From Candidatus Fonsibacter lacus (GTDB lineage: Bacteria > Actinomycetota > Actinomycetes > Nanopelagicales > Nanopelagicaceae): a stretch of 34,129 bases of DNA. The translations under genes were made by a program, and so were the position numbers. Below are positions 1-8,723 of this stretch, one piece after another. The notes under the pieces were generated by a model. The model was not told the DNA's origin. It ran no database searches and saw only the letters and a program-made list of their open reading frames with translations. The stretch covers positions 1 through 34,129 of the forward strand of contig RFXN01000004.1 of assembly GCA_009921625.1 (NCBI GenBank), given 5' to 3'. The number at the start of each line of letters is the position of its first letter. Position 1 is the first letter of the stretch.

Positions 1-1
1 T

Positions 2-694
2 GTATCAACGCCTTTAGGACTCCAAGTCTTTTATCGCGATGAGAGCCAAGGAATCCTTCTCGGCGCCACTCTCACTGGAAAGAAGTGGCAGTACGAAATT
101 GTAGATGGTGATTCACTAATTGGCGGACGCTCCGAAGGAGACGTGGCTTTTCATCTCTCCGCAGTTTCAGTAGGTAAGAAAGTTCATCTTCTTTACGATT
201 CGGTAATCGCGGCGCCGAATAGAGTTCTCGCCCAAGGTGATGTCCGTTATGCGACAAGGAGCTCTATTTCGCCGATAGATTGGCAATACACGACGGTTGA
301 TCCAGGTAGAAGTGACTCACCAATTGCAGGGTTTGATGTTTCACTGAATGCAACTGGAGATAAGTTGATGGCCGCATGGTTAGCAACATCTACTGCATCA
401 CCAAAATTACCTGATCGAATTAGATGGATGAATCTAAATGATCCAACCTCGCTAGTCGAAGAAAAGTTGAATGTTGCCCCAAAAGCTCCAATAGCGATAT
501 CCGAAAACTCGGTGATTTATGGATGCGAAGATCGCCTCTGTAACTTTGATTTAGCCACAAGGAAGAGCAAGCTCGTGAGCGAAGAGTCGACCGTAAAGAC
601 TTCAAAGATTGCCTGGATTAATCTCAAACAAGTGATTTATGCGGTAGCAAATACTTCTGGACGTTTGTCGCTGCTGAAGCGACCAGAGTTCTAG
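2..694 (+). CDS. C-terminal part of an unrecognised beta-rich protein (5' end outside window)
   Basis: The reading frame is open from base 2, so the real start lies upstream of the window and the GTG at 143 is only an internal codon. About 230 residues are visible. They are rich in short beta-strand-like stretches with aromatic and Gly/Asp turns, for example WQYEIVDGD, VHLLYDS and LMAAWLATST, which suggests a beta-propeller or exported repeat protein. Two close cysteines occur in GCEDRLC near the C-terminus. No catalytic motif is recognisable. The gene ends 10 bp before the convergent bS22 gene, and no terminator hairpin is visible between them. The coding frame is convincing, the function is unknown, and the propeller idea is inference from composition only. 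Confidence 0.7.
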   Translation, partial: VSTPLGLQVFYRDESQGILLGATLTGKKWQYEIVDGDSLIGGRSEGDVAFHLSAVSVGKKVHLLYDSVIAAPNRVLAQGDVRYATRSSISPIDWQYTTVDPGRSDSPIAGFDVSLNATGDKLMAAWLATSTASPKLPDRIRWMNLNDPTSLVEEKLNVAPKAPIAISENSVIYGCEDRLCNFDLATRKSKLVSEESTVKTSKIAWINLKQVIYAVANTSGRLSLLKRPEF

Positions 695-704
695 GAGTTA
701 GTGC

Positions 705-803
705 TTACTTCGCGTTACGACGTTGAATTCGAGTCTTCTTTAGAAGTTTCTTATGTTTCTTCTTCGCCATACGCTTGCGGCGCTTTTTTACTACTGAACC
801 CAC
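705..803 (-). CDS. Ribosomal protein bS22-type (AURKAIP1/COX24 domain mini-protein)
   Basis: This is a 32-residue, extremely basic protein starting at GTG 803. It reads [17 protein letters not shown] followed by [15 protein letters not shown]. That is the pattern of the short AURKAIP1/COX24-domain proteins found across Actinobacteria, identified in mycobacterial ribosomes as bS22, a small-subunit protein in the decoding region. An AGGGAG ribosome binding site lies about 6 nt before the GTG, which supports this start over the internal ATG. It is the last gene of a minus-strand group after proC and the secreted protein, and the closeness to proC matches other actinobacteria. It is so small that ordinary gene calling may miss it. 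Identification rests on recall of the family sequence. Confidence 0.9.
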   Translation of the reverse strand: MGSVVKKRRKRMAKKKHKKLLKKTRIQRRNAK

Positions 804-858
804 GTCACGCTCCCTAAAAATGTTGGTTGGTGCAGGGTGAAGGTTACCTCAAATTTGG

Positions 859-2193
859 CTACAGGTATGACACCCGTACGCCGGTCTCAGGCGAATAAGT
901 CAGAGCAGCACACCCCTTATTAGAAGTGGGTGCTAAGGCGATTATCTCCTCCTTGGCTACTCGAACTCCCTTGAGCACTTTCCCGCTTCCATCAATAGTC
1001 GCGATAAATATCTCGGGTCCAGTTGGCGTAAATGGCAGATTCTTGGTGGGCCCTAATAACGAAAGTGCGATGCAATTACCCGCTATGACAGCGTGATTGC
1101 TATTTTGATATCTAGTAGTCCACTTAACCTTTCCCGTTGGGGAAAATTGTGTTATCACGCTCTCCTGCAATTTATTCTGTTGTGAAGTTCCCGCCACTAC
1201 TAAATTACCACTTCCTGAATCCCATGAACGAGTTGCTTCCGTACCACTACTTCTTAGAATTTTTTCAATTTTTCTGGAGGTTGTCGAGATAGTAAGTATC
1301 ACCGCATCAACTTTGCCTACTACTTTCTTATCTGCGATTGGGTCTGCGCTACTTCCGATAATTTTTAGACTCTTATTGGCTTGAATAAAAACTCGATTGA
1401 ATCGCGTTGATGCCACTCCATATGTGTAGGATGCAACAAAGTTTTGATTGGTAAACACATATAACGCGCCACGGGTAGAGTTATCTGATGGATATTCATT
1501 TCCAACGAGATATATATCGTCTTTATTCATAGCAATTGATGTTGGAAGTAAGAGTTTTGAGTTACTGGTATTTATGACTGAAATGACCTTTCCGGTGAAA
1601 TCAATCTCCGCCACAAAAATGTTATTTAAATCTTCGCGAGATTTGATCTCATTTCCTGAAACTACATTATCCGGATTCACAAGTGGAACTTTTTTAATCG
1701 GTGCAACGGGAGATGTTGGTGAGGGCATGGGTATTGGAGCTGGAGTTACAGCTGTTGAAGAGGATGGCGTAGGCGAAGGAGTAAGCGAAGGGGTAGGCGA
1801 AGGAGTGGGCTCAGGCGTAGCGCTGATGCTTGACAAATTTTGAAAAGCTCCTTGGGATATTCCTGAAATAAAAATTCTGTTACCAGTAATTGAGAGAGCA
1901 GTAACAAAACCTTCTTGATTATCTAATGGATTTATCTGCCAAATTTGTGAACCTTTTTCATCAACGAATGCTAATACGCTTTTATCGTTCATATCAGTTC
2001 CAGCAAAGATATAACCTTGTTGTAGGCGTGCGAAATCAAAAACTTCGGAAAAGTCAGGGATGGAAATGCTTGATGAAATTTTTATCAAAGGAATTTTTGG
2101 TGCTGCTGTTGCAGAATTAGCGAAAAAGAGGGCGCTGAAAAATGAAGCGATTAATGCGAGGATTGCCGTCACGTTTGTTATTTTAGGTTTCAT
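859..2193 (-). CDS. Secreted beta-propeller-like protein with PTPS linker
   Basis: This 444-residue protein has a signal peptide: a Lys-containing start, a hydrophobic stretch over residues 10-27 and a likely cut after ANSATA around residue 30. The mature protein has repeated short strands such as GYIFAGTDMNDKSVLAFVDE and NLVVAGTSQQN, resembling PQQ-like or FG-GAP-like propeller repeats. A Pro/Thr/Ser linker of PTPS units sits around residues 127-165, dividing the domain. It ends with CAALTYSPETGVRVSYL. Its ATG overlaps the proC stop by 4 bp (ATGA), so it is probably translated with proC, although no functional link to proline synthesis is evident. The export signal is clear. A role at the cell surface is inference and no specific function is recognisable. 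Confidence 0.75.
   Translation of the reverse strand: MKPKITNVTAILALIASFFSALFFANSATAAPKIPLIKISSSISIPDFSEVFDFARLQQGYIFAGTDMNDKSVLAFVDEKGSQIWQINPLDNQEGFVTALSITGNRIFISGISQGAFQNLSSISATPEPTPSPTPSLTPSPTPSSSTAVTPAPIPMPSPTSPVAPIKKVPLVNPDNVVSGNEIKSREDLNNIFVAEIDFTGKVISVINTSNSKLLLPTSIAMNKDDIYLVGNEYPSDNSTRGALYVFTNQNFVASYTYGVASTRFNRVFIQANKSLKIIGSSADPIADKKVVGKVDAVILTISTTSRKIEKILRSSGTEATRSWDSGSGNLVVAGTSQQNKLQESVITQFSPTGKVKWTTRYQNSNHAVIAGNCIALSLLGPTKNLPFTPTGPEIFIATIDGSGKVLKGVRVAKEEIIALAPTSNKGCAALTYSPETGVRVSYL
1769..1816 (-). repeat. Tandem 12-bp repeat encoding the PTPS linker
   Basis: Four near-identical 12-bp units lie at 1769-1780, 1781-1792, 1793-1804 and 1805-1816. On the plus strand they are variants of gtaggcgaagga. 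On the coding strand each unit gives one four-residue PTPS-like block. The fourth unit is the most diverged. Such arrays change copy number by slippage, so linker length may vary between strains. Confidence 0.8.
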
Positions 2194-2975
2194 CCTGAAG
2201 CAAGATCACGCGATCTATCTCGAGCAGCCTTTATTGCGTCAGCAAATACTTCGACAATATCCCTTTCTTGCAAGACTTTTACCGCTGCTTCCGTTGTGCC
2301 ATTTGGACTTGTGACGTTTGCTCGGAGAGTTGCGGGGTCTTCGCCACTCTCAAGGAGCATCTTCCCTGCACCAACTAGTGTTTGAATTGTGAGCTCTCGC
2401 GCAATCTGCTCACTTAGACCAAGTTTGACTCCCGCGGCAATCATCGCTTCAACAATGAGAAAGAAATATGCAGGGCCAGAGCCGCTAACGGCAGTTACGC
2501 CATCTTGCAACGACTCTTCCACTTGAATTACTTTCCCAGTCCCCGATAACAATTTTTCGACATCAGCTAAATCTGAATTAGAGGTACGACTTCCCCCGGA
2601 AATCGCGGCCATGCCTTCACCAACGAGAGCTGGTGTGTTGGGCATCACTCGCACTACTCGATGCGGAATCAAACTTTCAATTAAGGATGTTGGCTTACCT
2701 GCAATAATCGAAATTACTAACGCACCCTCTGGTAGCCCTGGCGCATACGTTGCCAACGTGCTCTGCAGATCATTTGGTTTTACAACAAGAAAACAGTGGG
2801 AAACGCCCTCTAAACCGCTGAGCTCTCGCACGCCATACTTGGAGGCGAGCTCACGGCTCCGTTCAGCTCTTTTCTCAATAATCCCAATCTCATCAGCCGA
2901 GATTCCCGCCTTGATAAGGCCAGCGAGGATTGCCTCGCCCATTGCACCTGCGCCAACGATTGCCAAAGCACCCAT
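2190..2975 (-). CDS. proC: Pyrroline-5-carboxylate reductase
   Basis: This cytoplasmic enzyme makes L-proline by NAD(P)H reduction of 1-pyrroline-5-carboxylate, the last step of proline synthesis. The 261-residue protein starts with a Rossmann fold, AIVGAGAMGEAILAGLI at residues 4-20. It carries VVRVMPNTPALVGEGM around residues 107-122, and the family signature region runs through AVSGSGPAYFFLIVEAM and TSPNGTTEAAVKVL, with the conserved SGSGPAY and TSPGGTT-like blocks. Length is normal for the family. The ATG at 2975 lies 7 nt downstream of a TAGGCT box, so the mRNA is probably leaderless. The 3' end overlaps the start of the secreted protein by 4 bp. Identification is secure. Confidence 0.97.
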   Translation of the reverse strand: MGALAIVGAGAMGEAILAGLIKAGISADEIGIIEKRAERSRELASKYGVRELSGLEGVSHCFLVVKPNDLQSTLATYAPGLPEGALVISIIAGKPTSLIESLIPHRVVRVMPNTPALVGEGMAAISGGSRTSNSDLADVEKLLSGTGKVIQVEESLQDGVTAVSGSGPAYFFLIVEAMIAAGVKLGLSEQIARELTIQTLVGAGKMLLESGEDPATLRANVTSPNGTTEAAVKVLQERDIVEVFADAIKAARDRSRDLASG

Positions 2976-2982
2976 GTGTTAA

Positions 2983-2988
2983 AGCCTA
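2983..2988 (-). promoter_or_regulatory. -10 box (TAGGCT) of proC, leaderless
   Basis: TAGGCT on the minus strand is followed by 7 nt and then the proC ATG. Spacing and sequence match the actinobacterial TANNNT -10 element with transcription starting at or near the start codon. The same hexamer precedes radA, tilS and clpC in this window. No clear -35 is visible. Confidence 0.6.
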
Positions 2989-3002
2989 GCGTCAGATACC
3001 TC

Positions 3003-3008
3003 TATTGT
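3003..3008 (+). promoter_or_regulatory. Possible -10 box (TATTGT) for the cysteine-rich gene
   Basis: TATTGT fits TANNNT and ends 8 nt before the ATG at 3017. It lies in the 41-bp divergent gap between proC and the cysteine-rich gene. The match is weaker than the TAGGCT boxes elsewhere. Confidence 0.35.
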
Positions 3009-3016
3009 TCAGTCTT

Positions 3017-3841
3017 ATGCCTGAGGTAAAGCCTGATTTCCCCCGCGAGTGGGTTGAGTTTGTCGACCCTGCAGATCCTGATGGTGACATGTTCCGTTGC
3101 GACATCACTTGGCTCACATCAAGTTGGAATTGCATCTACGGAAATGGCTGTCAAGGTATCTACGCACAAACGCCAAATGATGGGTGCTGTTCTGAAGGCG
3201 CGATGTACTCCGATAAAGATGATGAAAAGCGCGTTCTTAAATATGCAGCGAAACTTAAAAGAAGTGAATGGCAATTCTTTGACGAAGCGCGACCTAAGCG
3301 CAAAGGTGGAAAATTAAATATCAGCGAAGTTGACGAAGATAACGAACGAAAGACTCGCAACGTTAAAGGTGGTTGCATCTTTTTAAATCGTAAAGGGCAT
3401 GAAGCTCCTGGTTTCACCGGTGAAATGGGATGCGTTCTACATCACTTGGCTATTAGAGAAGGTGTACATTTTGTTGAAACTAAACCTGATGTCTGTTGGC
3501 AATTACCAATTCGTCGCTCCTTCGAAAAATTAGATCTTGGTGACGATGAAGTAAAGCAAGTAACGGTCATCGGTGAGTACGAACGGCGAGGTTGGGGGCC
3601 GGGAGGTGTCGAGTTTGATTGGTACTGCACGAGCAACTCAGAGGCGCACAACGGAAAAGAGCCGGTTTATATTTCTAATGCTTATGAATTAATTAAGTTG
3701 ATGGGAACCAAGGCATACGCAGTACTCAAAGAGATCTGCGATACGCGGATGGAAGCGCGGCGCCAAGCTGCTCCCAAGCTACTACCGCTACTGCAGGTCC
3801 ACCCCGCCACGCTCCTGGCTCAACAGAGCAAGAGTCGGTAG
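3017..3841 (+). CDS. Conserved cysteine-rich protein, possibly YkgJ/DUF3109-like metal binder
   Basis: From ATG 3017 the product is 274 residues; an in-frame TTG at 3005 is a less likely start. At least eight cysteines fall in patterned clusters: CDITWLTSSWNC, GNGC, DGCC, GGCIFLN, MGCVLHH and KPDVCWQLPI. Cysteine groups of the type CC-x2-G, C-x-F, GC-x-LH and P-x2-C are typical of YkgJ/DUF3109 proteins, which are thought to bind zinc or an iron-sulfur cluster, but this family match is from memory. The C-terminal 30 residues are basic and less ordered. It diverges from proC and is followed after 19 bp by radA. The coding call is certain; the biochemical role is unknown. Confidence 0.75.
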   Translation: MPEVKPDFPREWVEFVDPADPDGDMFRCDITWLTSSWNCIYGNGCQGIYAQTPNDGCCSEGAMYSDKDDEKRVLKYAAKLKRSEWQFFDEARPKRKGGKLNISEVDEDNERKTRNVKGGCIFLNRKGHEAPGFTGEMGCVLHHLAIREGVHFVETKPDVCWQLPIRRSFEKLDLGDDEVKQVTVIGEYERRGWGPGGVEFDWYCTSNSEAHNGKEPVYISNAYELIKLMGTKAYAVLKEICDTRMEARRQAAPKLLPLLQVHPATLLAQQSKSR

Positions 3842-3848
3842 TTCGCTC

Positions 3849-3854
3849 TAGGCT
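3849..3854 (+). promoter_or_regulatory. -10 box (TAGGCT) of radA, leaderless
   Basis: TAGGCT is followed by exactly 6 nt and then the radA ATG. There is no Shine-Dalgarno sequence before that ATG, which supports a leaderless radA transcript. Confidence 0.6.
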
Positions 3855-3860
3855 GTTGGT

Positions 3861-5246
3861 ATGGCCAAAGCTCCCGCTCGCGATTCTTTTCGCTGTTCCG
3901 AGTGTGGTTGGAGCACCACGAAATGGGTCGGCAGATGTGGTGAGTGTCAGGCGTGGGGAAGCGTCGAAGAGAGCGCTGGATTAACGCCACGAAAAATTAC
4001 CTTGCTGCCCGGAGCTGTTGCTGCACCGGCAACTCCGATTGGTGAAATTAATCTTGGAGCAGCGCAATCGCGCTCAAGTGGCGTTCCCGAACTCGATCGA
4101 ACTCTTGGCGGTGGATTAGTTCCCGGTGGCGTGCTACTTCTCGCCGGCGAACCAGGAGTTGGTAAATCTACCTTGCTTTTAACAGTCGCTGCAGAGAGCG
4201 CTAGAAATGGATTAACCAGCCTTTATCTCACTGGCGAAGAGTCGGCGGCGCAAGTTCGATTACGAGCTGAACGACTCAAAGCAATTGATCCTTCTCTTTG
4301 GCTTGCAGCAGAGACTGATTTAGCAGCACTTATCTCTCATGTTGATCGAGTTCAACCCGATTTATTGATTATCGATTCGATTCAAACAATTGCAAGTAGC
4401 GCTCTAGATAGCTCACCGGGAAGTATCACTCAAGTTCGCGAAGTTGCCAACACTGCTATTCGAATAGCAAAGGAACGTGGCATCACAGTCATTCTCGTTG
4501 GCCATGTGACCAAAGATGGCTCTATCGCCGGTCCACGATTACTGGAACACCTGGTCGATGTGGTACTTAATTTTGAAGGAGATCGTCACTCCAGACTTCG
4601 TTTGATTCGCGCGGTAAAGAATCGTTTTGGCGCGACCGATGAAGTGGGTTGTTTTGATTTACACGATGGCGGTATCACAGGAGTTGCAGACCCAACTGGT
4701 CTCTTTACAACTCGCCATGCGCAACCAGTTCCAGGTACATGTCTTACCGTTGCGCTTGAAGGTCGACGTGCGCTTGTTGCAGAGATACAAGCTCTGGTTG
4801 GCGCCGAGAAAGATCGGGATTATGGAAATGCTCGCCGAGTTACTAGCGGTCTTGATTCTTCACGATGCGCAATGACCTTAGCGGTACTCGAACTTCGCGC
4901 CGGAGTGAACCTCGCTGGTCGAGATATATATGTGGCAACTGTTGGTGGAATGAAACTTGTCGAACCATCTGTCGATTTGGCTTTAGCGCTAGCGGTTGCA
5001 TCCGCTGCAGTTAACCTTGCGCTCCCCCCAGATCTCATCGCAATTGGAGAGGTTGGGTTAGCGGGAGAGATTCGCAGAGTTAATGGGTTGCAACAACGAG
5101 CGCAAGAGGCATATCGCCTCGGTTTTAAGAAGGCAATTCTTCCGGCAGGGAGTGAAGTAAAAGTCGCTGGCATGGAGATTGTTGAAGTTCATCGCCTTGC
5201 CCAAGCCCTTGAAAAGGTCAAACTTCTCCCGCAAAATCAGAGATAA
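3861..5246 (+). CDS. radA: DNA repair protein RadA (Sms)
   Basis: RadA is a RecA-like ATPase that helps process recombination intermediates during DNA repair. All expected parts of the 461-residue protein are present: a C4 zinc finger (Cys12, Cys15, Cys26, Cys29), a Walker A motif GEPGVGKST at residues 96-104, a Walker B-like region LLIIDSIQT, the RadA-specific KNRFG motif in the second third, and a C-terminal Lon-protease-like domain (DIYVATVGG, ALALAVASAAVNL). Length is typical. mutY follows after only 5 bp, so the two DNA maintenance genes are probably co-transcribed. In many actinobacteria and firmicutes disA lies next to radA; here it is missing from the locus. Confidence 0.97.
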   Translation: MAKAPARDSFRCSECGWSTTKWVGRCGECQAWGSVEESAGLTPRKITLLPGAVAAPATPIGEINLGAAQSRSSGVPELDRTLGGGLVPGGVLLLAGEPGVGKSTLLLTVAAESARNGLTSLYLTGEESAAQVRLRAERLKAIDPSLWLAAETDLAALISHVDRVQPDLLIIDSIQTIASSALDSSPGSITQVREVANTAIRIAKERGITVILVGHVTKDGSIAGPRLLEHLVDVVLNFEGDRHSRLRLIRAVKNRFGATDEVGCFDLHDGGITGVADPTGLFTTRHAQPVPGTCLTVALEGRRALVAEIQALVGAEKDRDYGNARRVTSGLDSSRCAMTLAVLELRAGVNLAGRDIYVATVGGMKLVEPSVDLALALAVASAAVNLALPPDLIAIGEVGLAGEIRRVNGLQQRAQEAYRLGFKKAILPAGSEVKVAGMEIVEVHRLAQALEKVKLLPQNQR

Positions 5247-5251
5247 CTTTT

Positions 5252-6088
5252 ATGGATCTCCTTCTTGAGTGGTATCAACAAAATAAGCGAGATCTACCTT
5301 GGCGTAAAACCACTCCATGGGGAGTCCTCATGAGTGAATTTATGTTGCAGCAAACCCCAGTTCATCGGGTACTGCCGCAATGGCAACGGTGGATCGAGCT
5401 CTGGCCCACGCCAGCAGATCTTGCAAAGGCGCCGCTAAGCGATGCGCTCCGCGAGTGGGGTCGACTTGGTTACCCGCGTCGCGCCAAACGATTACACCAA
5501 TCTGCTGAAATCATAGTTCGCGATTACCACGGCGAAGTTCCGCAATCAGTCTCTGAACTTCGAAATCTTCCAGGAATTGGCGAATATACCGCCGCTGCAA
5601 TCGCAGCCTTTGCTTTCGGAAAATCAGAACTTGTTCTCGATATAAATATCAGAAGACTTTATGCCCGCTGTTGGGCGGGAAAGAGCGCGCTAACTAGTTC
5701 TCCAAATAATTCCGAACGAGAGCTCGCTCGCGGGCTTATCCCACCGGGTGATGATGGAACGTGGGCTGCAGCAACGATGGAGTTAGGCGCGCTCATTTGT
5801 AAAGCTCGAGCGCCACTCTGTGAAGAGTGCCCGCTGCAGAGCCAATGTCTATGGCGTTCCATCGGATATCCAGACGTTGCAGAAGTGAAAAAGAGCGGAG
5901 CTTGGCACGGTAGTGATCGCCAATGTCGTGGCGTAATAATGCAGGCGCTTCGCGAAAAGAGCGAGATTCACGAGAGTGACTTGATTGCGCTATGGAGCAA
6001 TCAATCACAATATGAAAAAGCGCTTGCCTCTCTTATTGACGATGGGCTCGTCGAGAAGAGTGGTAGGCGCTTTAGCCTTGCCAATTAG
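5252..6088 (+). CDS. mutY: A/G-specific adenine glycosylase
   Basis: MutY removes adenine mispaired with 8-oxoguanine. The 278-residue protein has the catalytic Glu29 in SEFMLQQTP, the helix-hairpin-helix LPGIGEYTAAAIAAF around residues 106-120, the catalytic Asp130 in VLDINIRRLYAR, and the 4Fe-4S cluster cysteines Cys183, Cys190, Cys193 and Cys199 (C-x6-C-x2-C-x5-C). The C-terminal NUDIX-like 8-oxoG-sensing domain of E. coli MutY is absent, and the protein ends with about 60 residues resembling a small helical domain; short forms are common in actinobacteria. It follows radA closely, and its stop is 3 bp from the convergent clpC stop with no visible terminator between them. Confidence 0.95.
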   Translation: MDLLLEWYQQNKRDLPWRKTTPWGVLMSEFMLQQTPVHRVLPQWQRWIELWPTPADLAKAPLSDALREWGRLGYPRRAKRLHQSAEIIVRDYHGEVPQSVSELRNLPGIGEYTAAAIAAFAFGKSELVLDINIRRLYARCWAGKSALTSSPNNSERELARGLIPPGDDGTWAAATMELGALICKARAPLCEECPLQSQCLWRSIGYPDVAEVKKSGAWHGSDRQCRGVIMQALREKSEIHESDLIALWSNQSQYEKALASLIDDGLVEKSGRRFSLAN

Positions 6089-6091
6089 TTA

Positions 6092-8590
6092 TTAACTTGC
6101 GGGGGTTTCCTGCAAATCCCCTGGAGAATCTGGCGTTGACGCGATTGGTGTTGATTTAAAGGTGAAGTGAGCATCACTTCCTTCGCCTTCTGCATCGACC
6201 AATACGAGTTCACCTGCTCCCATTTCGCCAAAGAGAATCTTCTCCGAGAGGACATCTTCAATCTCTCGTTGAATGGTGCGACGTAGTGGTCGCGCTCCCA
6301 TTGCTGCGTCGTAACCCTTGGTGGCTAAGAGATTCTTAGCAGCTGGAGTGAGCTCAATACCCATGTCCTTTTCCTTGAGGCGAGAGTCAACGCCGCTAAT
6401 CATCAGATCAACGATTTGAACAATCTCGTTCTGGCTCAACTGATGGAAGACGATGATGTCATCAATTCGGTTGAGGAACTCAGGACGGAAGTGTGACTTC
6501 AATTCGTCAGTCACCTTTGCCCGCATTCGATCATAGGAAGTAAGTGCATCACCACTGTTAGCAAAACCAAGATTTACTGGCTTAGAGGCATCTCGAGTTC
6601 CCAAGTTCGTGGTCATGATGATGACAGTGTTTTTGAAATCAACAACACGTCCTTGGGCATCGGTGAGGCGACCATCTTCAAGCACCTGTAAAAGTGAATT
6701 GAAGATATCTGGGTGCGCTTTTTCGATTTCATCGAAGAGCACAACAGAGAATGGTCGTCGTCGAACTTTCTCAGTCAATTGACCGCCCTCGTCATAACCG
6801 ACATATCCTGGAGGAGAGCCGAAGAGACGTGAAACAGTATGGCGCTCTGAATATTCGCTCATATCGAGCTGAATCAACGCGCTCTCATCACCAAATAAGA
6901 ATTGTGCAAGCGTTCTGGAGAGTTCAGTCTTACCAACGCCCGAAGGGCCAGCAAAGATAAATGAGCCCCCAGGGCGTTTTGGATCCTTAAGACCAGCACG
7001 AGAGCGGCGGATAGCTTGAGATAGCGCTTTAATTGCTTGCTCTTGCCCAATCACGCGCTTATGTAACTCATCTTCCATCTTAAGAAGGCGAGCAGTCTCT
7101 TCTTCAGTCAACTTAACAACTGGAATTCCAGTTGAAAATGCAAGCACTTCTGCAATTAACTCTTCATCAACAACGGAAACCTGATCGAGATCGCCAGCCT
7201 TCCATGATTTCTCGCGCTCAACTTTCTCAAGAATAAGAGTCTTCTCTTTATCTCGGAGAGCTGCTGCTTTCTCGAAATCTTGGCCATCGATAGCCGATTC
7301 CTTTTCTCGGCGAACTGCAGCAATTCGATCATCAAATTCACGGAGATCTGGTGGCGCGGTCATTCGGCGGATTCGAAGGCGAGATCCAGCCTCATCAATA
7401 AGGTCAATCGCCTTATCCGGCAAGAACCGATCTGCAACGTATCGATCGGCAAGGTTTGCCGCCGCGGCGAGCGCACCATCAGAGATTGAGACATGGTGAT
7501 GAGTTTCGTAGCGATCGCGAAGACCTTTAAGAATTTCAATCGTCTGTGAAACTGTTGGTTCAGCGACTTGGATTGGTTGGAAGCGACGCTCAAGAGCAGC
7601 ATCTTTCTCTAAGTGTTTACGGTATTCATCAAGAGTGGTTGCGCCAATAGTTTGGAGTTCACCACGAGCCAACATCGGTTTCAAGATGCTCGCTGCATCA
7701 ATGGCACCTTCTGCCGCTCCGGCGCCTACAAGAGTATGTATCTCGTCAATAAATAGAATGATGTCGCCACGAGTGCGAATCTCTTTCAAAACTTTCTTCA
7801 AGCGCTCTTCGAAATCACCGCGGTAACGGCTACCCGCAACGAGAGCACCTAAATCAAGTGAGTAGAGCTGCTTATCTTTGAGGGTCTCTGGTACATGGCC
7901 CTTAACGATTGCTTGAGCTAACCCTTCAACAACTGCAGTCTTTCCAACTCCAGGTTCACCAATAAGGACTGGGTTATTTTTTGTGCGACGCGAGAGAACT
8001 TGCATTACCCGCTCTATCTCACGTTCCCGACCAATTACTGGATCTAGCTTTCCTTCACGTGCAGCTGCTGTGAGATTACGACCAAATTGATCTAGCACTA
8101 GCGATGTGGATTGTGTTCCTTCCGCAGGACCACTAGCAACTGCTTCTTTTCCTTGATATCCAGAGAGAAGTTGAATTACTTGTTGGCGTACCCGATTGAG
8201 ATCGGCACCCAACTTAACGAGTACTTGTGCGGCAACGCCTTCGCCTTCACGGATAAGGCCAAGCAAGATGTGCTCGGTGCCAATGTAATTGTGGCCGAGT
8301 TGGAGCGCCTCTCGTAGCGAGAGCTCTAAAACTTTCTTTGCGCGCGGAGTAAATGGAATGTGGCCGCTTGGCGCTTGTTGCCCCTGACCAATAATCTCTT
8401 CAACTTGAGCGCGAACAGCCTCGAGCGAAATGCCAAGTGACTCCATGGCTTTGGCGGCAACGCCTTCGCCTTCGTGAATTAGTCCAAGGAGAATGTGCTC
8501 GGTACCAATGTAATTGTGATTGAGCATTCGAGCTTCCTCTTGCGCCAAAACGACAACGCGGCGGGCCCGATCTGTAAAGCGCTCAAACAT
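6092..8590 (-). CDS. clpC: ATP-dependent Clp protease ATP-binding subunit ClpC
   Basis: ClpC is the AAA+ unfoldase that feeds substrates to ClpP in actinobacteria. The 832-residue protein has two N-terminal Clp repeats ([13 protein letters not shown] occurs at about residues 26-38 and again at 101-113), a first AAA module with Walker A GEPGVGKT at 211-218 and [11 protein letters not shown], a UVR-type middle segment ([21 protein letters not shown]), a second AAA module with GPSGVGKTE, and a C-terminal substrate domain ending in an acidic/polar tail. This layout separates ClpC from ClpA, ClpB and ClpX. An AGGGAG site lies 5 nt before ATG 8590. It is probably transcribed from its own promoter in the 133-bp gap upstream. 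Confidence 0.98.
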   Translation of the reverse strand: MFERFTDRARRVVVLAQEEARMLNHNYIGTEHILLGLIHEGEGVAAKAMESLGISLEAVRAQVEEIIGQGQQAPSGHIPFTPRAKKVLELSLREALQLGHNYIGTEHILLGLIREGEGVAAQVLVKLGADLNRVRQQVIQLLSGYQGKEAVASGPAEGTQSTSLVLDQFGRNLTAAAREGKLDPVIGREREIERVMQVLSRRTKNNPVLIGEPGVGKTAVVEGLAQAIVKGHVPETLKDKQLYSLDLGALVAGSRYRGDFEERLKKVLKEIRTRGDIILFIDEIHTLVGAGAAEGAIDAASILKPMLARGELQTIGATTLDEYRKHLEKDAALERRFQPIQVAEPTVSQTIEILKGLRDRYETHHHVSISDGALAAAANLADRYVADRFLPDKAIDLIDEAGSRLRIRRMTAPPDLREFDDRIAAVRREKESAIDGQDFEKAAALRDKEKTLILEKVEREKSWKAGDLDQVSVVDEELIAEVLAFSTGIPVVKLTEEETARLLKMEDELHKRVIGQEQAIKALSQAIRRSRAGLKDPKRPGGSFIFAGPSGVGKTELSRTLAQFLFGDESALIQLDMSEYSERHTVSRLFGSPPGYVGYDEGGQLTEKVRRRPFSVVLFDEIEKAHPDIFNSLLQVLEDGRLTDAQGRVVDFKNTVIIMTTNLGTRDASKPVNLGFANSGDALTSYDRMRAKVTDELKSHFRPEFLNRIDDIIVFHQLSQNEIVQIVDLMISGVDSRLKEKDMGIELTPAAKNLLATKGYDAAMGARPLRRTIQREIEDVLSEKILFGEMGAGELVLVDAEGEGSDAHFTFKSTPIASTPDSPGDLQETPAS

Positions 8591-8643
8591 GGTGCTCCCT
8601 TTTTTTGCTGCTCTAACGGTTCTAGATTTCCCGTTACCCCCTT

Positions 8644-8649
8644 AGCCTA
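8644..8649 (-). promoter_or_regulatory. Putative -10 box (TAGGCT) upstream of clpC
   Basis: This is the only clear promoter-like element in the 133-bp gap 8591-8723. It gives a leader of about 50 nt with a good AGGGAG ribosome binding site. The gap also holds a direct repeat of atcgag flanking an A run near 8680. No convincing ClgR, CtsR or HspR operator could be recognised. Confidence 0.45.
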
Positions 8650-8723
8650 GGGCTGGAGCGGGTAAGGCTACATCTCGATTTTTTTCTCGATACTTGACCG
8701 GTATAACGCCATGTAATGGGAAG

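Noticed and set aside
1769-1816. CRISPR-like or regulatory repeat array
   Set aside because: The 12-bp units have no spacers and are fully explained as codons of the PTPS linker.
6086-6094. Bidirectional terminator between mutY and clpC
   Set aside because: Only 3 bp separate the stops and there is no stem-loop with a T run.
8591-8723. ClgR, CtsR or HspR operator before clpC
   Set aside because: No convincing match to the known half-sites was seen; only a promoter-like box and a short direct repeat around an A run.
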